From contig NC_051849.1 of the NCBI RefSeq assembly GCF_905115235.1, positions 46,861,017 to 46,925,016 of the forward strand: a stretch of 64,000 nt of DNA. Reading direction: 5' to 3'. Below the pieces are notes generated by a model. That model saw only the letters and a list, made by a program, of their open reading frames with translations. It did no database searches and was not told the origin of the DNA. The translations under genes were made by a program, and so were the position numbers. This document shows, one piece after another, positions 1-10,400 of the stretch (its first letter is position 1; every line of letters starts with the position of its first letter). Source of the stretch: Hermetia illucens (lineage: Eukaryota; Arthropoda; Insecta; Diptera; Stratiomyidae).

Positions 1-425
1 GGATGCTACCCAGTATCACCTGCCTTAAAAGTTTTAAGAAATCGTTTCCAGACATTGGTTACAATATTCCACTTAGAAATTAAAATTCACCCCATCGAAA
101 ATGTAATCCAAAGTAAGTGACCTTTTCTTCTCATTCCCAAAAAAAATTTGGCACCGCACTGTCGAAAATTGAATTTAGTATGCAAAACAAAATCAATTTT
201 TCAAATTATCTCATTAATAACTAACTAAAAATTTCCATAATAAAATTCAAAATAAGCGAAACGGTCAAAATTCTGCGTAAAATTTCCTACAATCCATCAT
301 GCATTCTAGACAAATTCCAAGCGAGGTTTTATGGGAAAATTTCCTCGTCGGTGACATGGGCTCATCCGTCAAATCTTGTCCGGCGTAAGAGGCGAAGTTT
401 TGTACCAGTTGCCGGCTCTGGAAAA
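1..425. other. Upstream region of Alr, no feature recognised
   Basis: This is AT-rich sequence before the first in-frame methionine of Alr. I see no coding exon, repeat or convincing TATA box. The Alr reading frame stays open for some codons upstream of its ATG but contains no in-frame ATG there, so I treat the stretch as promoter plus 5' UTR. Confidence 0.4.
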
Positions 426-1064
426 ATGTCACAGTATGGGCCCAATTCTAAAAGGAACTCATATCAGGGTGACCCAAGTTGCCGCTCCTGCACTGATTTC
501 AAGACATGGACGAAGCGGCAGCGCGATGCATTGCACATGTCATCCTCAGCGGCGGTGAGTAAATATTCAAAAACAATGTGAAATTCTCAAGGAATATCTG
601 GTGTCATTGTAGGGAACGAATGAAAACAAACAACAGATACCTCAGGTCGAAACGCAGAACCAGTATCGCGATTGCCCGTTGGACAAGAATGAACTGGGCC
701 GGGCGACCTGGGGACTTTTGCATTCCATCAGCGTGACAATTCCGGAACATCCCACCGAGACGCAGAGGCGGGACCTAGTGAACCTGATGAACTCTTTGGC
801 ACAATTTTATCCATGCGAATACTGCGCCCGTGACTTGCGGAATGAGTAAGTGCAGCTTGCAATAGAGGCTACTCTGACTAACTGACTTTGACCTCCTTCA
901 GATTAATCAAGGAACCAGTAGACGCCTCATCCCAACACAACTTTGCTCAGTGGCTGTGCAGACTGCACAACAGAGTCAACACGAAGATCGGCAAACCTAT
1001 TTTCGATTGTTCGAAGGTGTACGAGCGGTGGAGGGATGGTTGGCTGGACGGATCGTGTGATTAA
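426..1064 (+). CDS. Alr: FAD-linked sulfhydryl oxidase, Erv1/ALR family
   Basis: Three exons (426-554, 613-845, 902-1064) give 174 residues. Introns are GT...AG, 58 and 56 bp long, and phases match. Family knowledge: Erv1/ALR is the mitochondrial intermembrane-space oxidase that reoxidises Mia40 and passes electrons to cytochrome c or oxygen. Seen here: an N-terminal shuttle pair C19-C22 in [13 protein letters not shown], the redox-active C111-C114 in [12 protein letters not shown] next to the FAD, the FAD-binding HNRVN stretch, and a C-terminus [13 protein letters not shown] almost identical to human ALR. Length matches the long form that carries the shuttle cysteines. I chose M426 because it is the first in-frame ATG and leaves a short leader before the first CxxC. 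The 3' end faces a possible minus-strand ORF 65 bp away. Identity is very secure; exon edges were placed by eye. Confidence 0.94.
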
Positions 1065-1129
1065 CTCCTCCCATAGTGCGCGGTTGCGGCACATGGTTTC
1101 GGCGTCTTATTTTTTATTAGAAAATTACC

Positions 1130-1402
1130 TCAATGTCTATTATAGCAGAAAGTCTTTTTGAACAAATTGATTTTATTCAAAGTTGCCTTATTACTTAGTT
1201 TGTAGGAAGAAGCCAAATAGGATGGTGCCAATAGCTTAATTCGATAAATAGAAAAGTTGTCCAGAGGGTTGATGGTTTCATTCATATTCTGGGATCCGGA
1301 AGGACCTTGACACACTTTCGATGGGTTGGTGTCTAGGATGTGATGATTGCAAGTTGTGGGTGGCTGCAAGGTCAATATTTCACCATATTGACTAGACGCC
1401 AT
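1130..1402 (-). CDS. Possible small protein divergent from LENG1, function unknown
   Basis: This is a single ORF of 90 residues beginning MASSQYGEILTLQPPTTC. I do not recognise the family. Points for a real gene: it lies head to head with the LENG1-like gene (79 bp between the two ATGs) and tail to tail with Alr, in a compact gene-dense block, and an AATAAA signal on its strand sits at 1113-1118 just past the stop. It has no obvious signal peptide or membrane segment. Four cysteines occur, without a zinc-finger pattern. Points against: it is short, no domain is visible, and an open frame of this length can occur by chance. It could also be the first exon of something longer. Transcript data would decide. 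Confidence 0.35.
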   Translation of the reverse strand: MASSQYGEILTLQPPTTCNHHILDTNPSKVCQGPSGSQNMNETINPLDNFSIYRIKLLAPSYLASSYKLSNKATLNKINLFKKTFCYNRH

Positions 1403-1481
1403 CTGTGGTCGTGAATTTCAACATCGCTTGACATTTGTACGTGAAAAGCAAGGTTCGTTTTGGTTTGCTTATCAGTCAGAG

Positions 1482-4400
1482 ATGAATATCCTTCCGAAGA
1501 AGAGGTGAGTGTTTGATATGGGTAACCTGCAGGATATATTGATTTAGTGGCTTATTTATTGTCAGTGAATAGGAACGTATTGGAAATTTGATTTTTTTTG
1601 TTAAGTTCAGAACAATGGCTAAAACGTCATTGCGGTTTCACCTTCGCGTAAGTGCCGGGAAGTGGTCTTTATATGAGTTTCGCAATGGCAATAGCTTGTT
1701 TTACCTTCCCCAGCTTAGGGGTTTTTTCGGGTAATACAAAATCTTTGTATTCTTTCGTCTGTTGGTCTCTGGCGAGCTCGTAGATAACTGACAATTCTAG
1801 ATGAGGATTCACGGAAAGGCTGGGAACTTTGGTTGTAACGTTCACTTCTCATGCGATGCGTCTGGGTTATAGCATAGGGAGCAACATTGATGGGGTATAC
1901 TGTGGGTTCGATATTAAGTGAAATATGGAATGGCGATTCAGATCTATTTTCCTGATTGAGTCATTCTTTATTTTTTTTTCGATTTCCATGAGTATCTCAA
2001 ATTCTTCTCTTAGATCCTTTTTCATGTGGTGGGATGATTGAATTGGAGATTAACGATACGGGTTACAACCCAAGGTTAATGTACTTTGTTAATTCTTCAC
2101 CGGTACAAGTTTTGTGTTAGTTTTGCGTCCTTCAGTTATTCCAGGATGGCTAAATTAAGCTTCGCTGGGATATTTAAAGGCGTTGCAAGCCCCTTCTCAG
2201 CGTTAGAATCTACAATGAACTTTCGGTAGTCGGATCTTCTGGAAAAACTGGTTTTCCGGAGTCGAATGGTAGTTGCTAGCTGGATAGTAGTTGCTACCAA
2301 AGTAATTGAAACTGCCATTACAATGCTTCGTGTTTAGCAAAATCCGCCAATACTGTAGTGAAATTCACAGTTTTCCCTGAATTTGACAACATTTTCAGTA
2401 TCCTTTGATCAGTTTGTGTTCCCAGTATTTACGTGCTCAGACTTGTTGTTGCCGTTTTGGCACATTGTACTCGTTACATTGCTTTACCAATGAAATGATG
2501 TTCTCTGCTCAATATCAAGATTGAAAAGCTTACTGAGCCAGGATGTTGGATACAAGCTCTTCATTGTGTAGAACCAAACTGTCTTCGGTTCCTGTTGGTT
2601 TCCCCAGTCTTATTCACTTCGTAGCTTGTTAAACTTTTGTTTCGCTGATAGATGAAGTTGCTTTAAATATTACGGAAGTGGTGAATAAGCAAATTCTTCC
2701 GTCCGTTACTGGTCGATGGTCTTCATTGGAGTCGGGCTCTGATAAGTCGACCAGTCATAAATCTTTTTATAGTGGGTTGCACCAGTAACAGTAATCGTTT
2801 CCTTTGCTTCAATTTTGGCTATTTGACTTACTTACTTTCCCTTAACAGAATACTTACTTAATTGGTACATTAGTCAGCGTTTCTTGCCTTTACCTTTTTA
2901 CGTGGTGACTTTAAAAGCTGCGTAGGTCGCTTGGTTCATCGTGTTCTTGCTTCATTCGAGAAAACAATGGCCGATATTGAGGTGCAATGATTACGTAAGG
3001 CACGATTTTGTTGTCCGTGTACGTAAAAATATAACCGATTTACATCTTAGTTTTGGCGCTGTACAATTTAAGGAAAGTTTTTAACTGTTTGTGCTGGAGG
3101 AGAAGCATAGCCTGAGGACCATTGTACTCAGCCCGCTCGGCTAACGGAATATCCCGGATTCTTTTATGCATTGCAGGATATCCGCTAGTAGATGTAATGC
3201 TATCCGTTGCAACTGGAGCACATCAGCATCAAAGATCTGATGTCTGATGCGTCCATAAACGGGACATTCAAATAGAAAATGTTCTGTTTATTCCGTATCA
3301 TATTGTACATTCCCTATTCTGGACATATGTCCAGTTAGTGAATTATCGCCAGTTAGAAAGGCAACAATACCCCCGCAAGTCTTCCTGCTTTTCGATAGGA
3401 TAAACTTTGCAGTATCTTTGTTAACTTCTGACGGAAAAGGTTTGGGGGGTCTAGAATCATTTAGGCTCCGCCACCTGTCATTAAAGGATGCCTGCTCCCA
3501 GTTTTTGAAAGCAATATTAGTCACTGTACTGACACTATATTTGCCGGTTTCGGTCGTTGCATTCGGGAAATTGAACCCTCTTTTGCTAAAGCAACAAAAA
3601 TTTAGCTTTAAAGCTTGACCAGCAACGGAATTTTTCTTAGACATAAAGACGCTTCTGAGGGCGGGCGACTTCCTTATTGGAATACAAAGTTCGTAAAGCA
3701 AGCCCACCGTTCAAACCACTTGGATTGGAAACAAAGTTCGTGGGAGGGAGGGACTGAAATTTGTTGCAATTAGTTATGCGATGGAATATAATATGTTAGT
3801 GAAGTGAGCAAACTAACGACTCTTTTATTGTGAACGTTTCAAGGATTCCTTCTGTCGTCTTTGCTGGTCACTGGCCAATTGAATAATGTTTTAAATATGA
3901 GTAAAGTGCTATCAAAATTGAATTAGCATTGAGTGATTCATCAAATGCATAGCCTTCTGGAAAATGAAAAGAATCAACCACTGCACTTAAAAGCAGTGTG
4001 GGAGGAAAATCTTTTCTTAAGTTTTCACCGCTTAAACGTAAAAAAATCCAATCATTTCCTAGTGATAGATCATATCCTGTACGAGATAACCCTTCTCTGG
4101 CAAAACGCAATGGATTTTAATTGTCAAAACTAGAAGGCGACTTCGGAAAGTAATAATGCCTATAATCGAAGTACACCCCCACCCCTTTCATGTATGGGGA
4201 CTGCCTCAAATTCAATGTTTTCGAGAAAAGTGCGTGTGACAAATAGATAGAGATAATGAACCTAAATAACGCTGGACACTTCTGGGTGAAAAGTTTTGTG
4301 TTTTTCTTATATGAGAAACTTTGAATGCACGTTTTGCTCTTGTACGTAGCCGTAAAATGCCGACTTTTTTTCAAAAATAGTTGGTTCTTAGCTGCTTTTC

Positions 4401-7400
4401 GATAAGATACATTATCTAAACGGTCTTTTCCAATTTGTTTTGGTTTTATTGGTAATAAATTCAATTTTATCAGTGTTGCTATATTGATGCCGAAATTGCA
4501 GCATATCAAGTAAATTTAATGATTTGCTTCAATTTTTAAATATTTTTGTATTTATAATGGTGTGTATATCGCTTTATAACACGTAAAACCTTCTCAATGG
4601 TATTTCTTCGGCTGTGTGTGTCGTTTTTTGGGCTATTGAATAACGAAATAAGACGGAATACCGGAAGTTCGCGCTTCAGGTATAAAAGTTTTGTGTTCAT
4701 CTTAAAATATGTGAGAAACTTGTACGCACATTTTTCGATCCGTGTATAGCTACATAGACATAGATATTATTCTCACCCTAAACAAACAAACTGCCTATTA
4801 TCAAATACTGTACATATAAATTGATCGTACCTATATTTCCGGTTAACTTCATGCACAAAAATGTACATATGTACATATATAGTACGTATATTGAATATTG
4901 CTGGTTTAGTGTATAAATATAGCTGTCTGGATTAACTACCCGCAAATTTCATTAGCACCCATATATACCTACATATACACATGCCTGTCTGGAGTAATTG
5001 ATATTGATATACATATGTCCCAAAAACTTAAAATAAAATGTTCCTTTGTGACCCCCCATTCATATCAGCTGACTTTGTTGTGGTATTGACGAATTGATAT
5101 GGGATGATGACGTCATACACGTTGTAGAATGCATGAAATTTATAGCAAATGGCAAAGTTTCATCCTTTATAACTTTGTTAATAATAGTTAAATTTTCTTC
5201 AAACTTGACCAAATTGTGCCTTACACAAATGCAAGTTTTGTAGTTCTAGCCTGAACTTAGGGGGGGGGTTTCCGGCTAAATTTCTAAAATATGCTAATAT
5301 ACTATTATTAACTTTATTTATGCATATATCGGAACCGGATGTATTTTGATGCATTACTGTAATTTTTTTTCAGATTTTTCGGTTGGATAGGTTCTGAGAA
5401 CGAGACTTGTTACACTTTTTGATGGTCATATTTTGAGTCCTCACTCTCTTATTTTTCACCCGATATCTAATATGGAACCAGTACTAATTGAGCCCTTTTA
5501 TTTGATACCCCACATGGCCACATTTTATGGAAAAAAAATTTGCACCCTACATTCACATGTATGGAGAGCCCCCTTAAACTTAACACAAAATGGCGCCACT
5601 GGCTGCATGTAAAGGGAACAATAGATTGCACGCTTTCACTAATTTTCGTGACAATCGGTCTAGCCGTTTCCGAATAAATCGGGTGTGGCCGACAGACATC
5701 GACTCGATTCTAATAAGGTTTTGTGTTTACACAAAAAGACAAATTTTATTTAGCCAAAAACTCACTGAGGAAGACGACAACTGGTCCTCGAAATACCGGT
5801 ATATGAGGAATAAAAAACTCACTGTACTCACACTAAATTGGATATGGTATATAGACAGACATTGAATGGATTTTAATAAGGTTTTACTTTAAACAAATAC
5901 CTAAAAACAACATTCAATATACAGGTTTTACGCTGCTTCTAAAAAAAAAGTGTGCTTTGGCATGAAACCAACAAATTTTAACAACAAACTAATGCTCACT
6001 TAACCCCAAGCTGCTTGAATCCCGACTTTGAGGTCGCCAACAGCGCTTTACTGTTTATAATCAGCGTAAAAGTGTCGGACAAATGTTCTTTATATATTGT
6101 TTCGAACTTTTTGACATATTTTGCATAAACGTGGAAGAAAACTCTTCATACGCGCTAGTAGCTTAACAATTCATAAGTACCATTCACGTACCAATGAAGG
6201 TGATCGTGGGTTTGTTATATGCTTACCACGTCCCAGGTTTGTGATATTCTTGATTAGAGTTTTTGATTAAAACTCCTCTTAAATAAGGAATTATCTGCTA
6301 AGCTCTAACATAAAAAAACTTGAAATAGTTTACAGGGTACTACTTCAACGAAAGCGCGTGGATGACTAACTCGGGCGACGTTCTACCCGATTTTATTTCC
6401 CCAATTGTCTTGGGTTGTAGTTCCAACTATGGGAAGTTTCGGTTATACTTCAAAGTGAGGTGATTTCGTAGCACTTAGAGTGCTATTGTTGCAATGACTA
6501 CATGTTCTTTTCGGGTTTCAATTGAAAAATATTCCTTTTACCGTAAAGCCTGCCATTGAAATTCGGCAAATCTAAGTCATATAGGAGTGGTAGGTGTTGT
6601 CTTATATGTACGTTACTGTTGTCGAGTGAATCGAATTGTATGTATTGATTGCTTAAATTCATATTTTGCTCATAAGCCAACGGCCATTGAAAATCTCGAA
6701 TTCACTTCACTACGTCTTTTTACATCCTTTTAAACGTCCAAAATATGCGTTGCTGTTACTTCTTACCTGTACAAAACAGTAAACTGCACATAGTAGGAAA
6801 TCTTGGAGATATACAGGGTGCGGCAGCATAACTTCCTTTTTTCAAAACTCAATAAAAACTATTGTATGCATCGGAAAATATTTATTTATTTTTTATAATG
6901 TAGGTACATATCTAAAGTTTTTATTTACGTTGTTTTGAAGATCAAATCTGTTAGGTGACGTCCCCCATTCTCCATACATTGCGTAAACCGATTTCTGGCG
7001 TTGTCATGACTCTTGTTAGCATAGCAGGTGTTATGTTGGCAATTTCTTCTTGGATGTTGGTCTTCAAATCTTGTAGGGTTCTTGGACGGTTCACGTAAAC
7101 ACAGGATTTCAAAAAACCCCATAGAAAAAAATCACAAGGGGATAGATCGGGAGAGCGTGCCGGCCATTCCAAATCGCCTCTAATTGAGATAAGGCGCTCT
7201 GGAAAGTGTTCCCTCAAAACAGCCATCGATGCTCTTGAAGTGTGTGCTGTTGTACCGTCTTGTTGGAACCAAGTGTCCCCCAAATCAAAATTTTCTAGCC
7301 GTGGGAAAAACAAATTCTGTAGCATGTTTACATACCGGTCCGAATTCACTGTCACTGTAACCCCATTTTCCTCAAAAAACCAGGGACCAATAATTCCAGC

Positions 7401-10400
7401 TGAGGAAATTGCACACCACACTGTGACTTTGGGTAAATGCAAAGGCTTTTGATGCAATTCTCGAGGGTTGGTGTCAGCCCAGTAGCGCATGTTTTGTTTG
7501 TTAACCGACCCACACAAATAAAAATGGGCTTCATCGCTAAAAAAACAATATTACCCTCGGGAACGACATCAAGAAGAAGCTCACACGCGTTCATCCGAGA
7601 ATTGAAGTCACGTTCTGAAAGTTCCTGCACTATCGCCATCTTATAGGGATGAAAATGAAGATCATCACGAAGAATTCTTCTCACAGAACGATCGGATAGT
7701 CCAAGGGCAGATGCGTGTTTGCCCGCAGAACGCCGTGGCGATCGCAACATTGACGCTCTCACTGCTTCCATGTTCTCAGGTGATCTAACGGGCCGAGGGA
7801 CTCCAGTTCTTTCTTTTGTCGCACTTGCAGTTTGTCTGAATGTAGTGACCCATGTAATAATTGATTTGCGGTCTGGGACGGGAGCCAACGGGGCTAAATT
7901 AAAGCGATTCCGAAATGCACGCTGTGTTGCAATAAGCGAACATCCGCTTGAAAAGTAAATCTCAATGGCAAAGGCACGCTCCTCACTATTCCAACGCATG
8001 ATGGCGACTGAACCGTGTCGGGACAGTATCCCCTCTTGAACGAGACCACTAGCGCTCCGCTATGACATCAACTAACTGAGTGGCGCGCATTTTAAAAAAG
8101 GAAGTTATGCTGCCGCACCCTGTACAATTCTCGACTGTTCCAAGATCTTATATAAATACCGTGTGTCCCCTTTGATTAAAAATGGTTCTGGTGTTGGTGC
8201 ATTGGGTTTGTAGTCGTCTTAATTTTCAAGCCTCTTTGGCTCAGTGCATTAAAGGGATCTCTCTATCTAAATTTTTCATAATTAAAGGTTTCATACTTCT
8301 TAGCTTGCCATGGCATAATTCTGGTCTTCCTATTATTTGTATTCCTTCTCAATGATTTCATTTAATTCTTGTTGATTGTTGCTACAACTCATTTAACCAC
8401 TTTCGCTTTTCAACTTCAACATGAGATCCAAAATATCTAGATTCCTTCCTTCAATACATCGACGGACATATCCTTTATATTTTTTCCCCTTACCAATATG
8501 GAGTTATACCAATTCACGCTACCTATTCAAATTTTAAGACAGTTTTATATACGCAGCTCCCTTGCACATCCAAAGTTGACAAGGCCATGTTTTGTTTCAT
8601 CTGCCATAGGCATAAATTTCTAAAAACTTTTTCTTTATTTCCAATTTAAAAATTAGGATTACTTTCTCCTTGAATGAGGGAAGGGGGGAGTTATAAAAAA
8701 AAAATTACAAAATAACTACTGAATACAATATATTTAACAAAATTTCAAGTATATATTCAAGTCTTCTTATTAGAACTAGGTAAGCTTGGCAAGCCTTTAT
8801 CTCCGAGGATCCCACTTATCAAATTAGGATTAGTTGGCAGAATTAGTCCTTGAAAAGCTCCCAGTAAAATCATCGAATTCTTCGCGGCTGCATCAAAAGG
8901 TGGAAATCTAAAAATTCCGCTGGGATTTGAAGCCGCTTTCTCTTCTTTCGTGGTTAATTCGCCCGGGATAATGACATTCGACAAGTTCTTTGAATTACTG
9001 CTTTGTAGTCCACAAATGCATGCAATCAAATGAAGAAATGTAACAATCCACCTAATTCGAAACAACATGATGAATAAATTTTTAAGAAATGTTTCAATTC
9101 CATACTTTCTTTCGCTACTTATATAACTGGAAAAATAAAGTACAAGTTGAATGGCCTATTTTTCAATGTTACGCTGAACAGCGGGAACTGTTTGAATTGA
9201 ATGGAAATGCAAATAATTTTGTTGTTAAATAATTAGAGTTGACGATAATGAAGATAAGCATGTCTATCAGAGTAGAAGTATGCTGGCATAAATATACTGC
9301 TATCGTTCTGTAGAGGCTTTGTCGTGCCGTACAGTATGAATTTGATTTTAAATCCACTGAAATTAGAATCCAACTAATTTCTAGCTTTTATTATAGAAAA
9401 CAATAGAGGAAAATTATTGTTTGTCAAAGGTTTAGCTTAGCTTTCAATATGCTATGTGTGTATAAATTGTTTAAGAGTCTTCAGAAAGTTGTAGACTATT
9501 ATCCATATCATTTTCTGGGCTCACTTTACAATATTGTAGGTCCATAGTCTACTGGAACCTATGAATTATTAAGTGCCTCTGTATGTTTTTGACAATATCA
9601 TCGGCTGTGAATCCTTTTGTGGTCTTTGTTGCTATTTTTTAGTGCTTGAGGTCTAATCTTCTAAGTACTGATCTCAAAGGAAACTGGTTGTAGAAATTGT
9701 TCTGTGCTATGATGGAGATCTAGAATTACCCAAGATAACTATGTGGTCTTTTTTAGACCATAAGAACAAAAGGCAATTAAAAAAAAATATCTGCGTATAT
9801 AATAGATAAGAGTTGCATTCCTCGTAGGAGAGAAATTATGCTATACGCTAAAGGGCAAAACAGAAGGTATCGTCCTGACTGATGGAAGGTCTGGCCACAT
9901 CCATTCTATGCAAGTTGATGAAAGCTCAACCGAAAACTGTGGATAAAAACTTAGTAATTTCTATACATTCGAACAGATTAGGAGCACTTTAGTCTAGAAT
10001 ACTGCAAGTTCATGGTCTGAGTAATTCTAAGGGAGTCAATTAAACCAAAAATGAGAGTATAAATCCCAACTAGCTATTCCTGTGCTTCTGGACACATGAG
10101 AGCGCCTAGTTTTGTATTAGATGTGGTCCCTGTCACACTCTCTTCATCGCCTCTAAATTGAAGATGGTAGATCTCTAGGAAGTGAGCAGCGTGAATCTAA
10201 TGGATAGGATACAGGTACTTTGAGAAACAATTAGAGTGCATCGAAATTCAACTGCCAGCGCATTCTTTGAAATTTTATGGAGATGGAAAATCATTGCACA
10301 TCTTCGACCACGATGGGAATTGCACGACCAAAATTCCGCGCATAAAGACTGATGTTAGTGCTGTGTATGTGATGCAGTTTATTGATGTGCGCCCACTTGG

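Noticed and set aside
3868-4509. ORFs of 80 and 130 residues as host genes
   Set aside because: No homology or promoter, and they overlap the start of the interspersed repeat.
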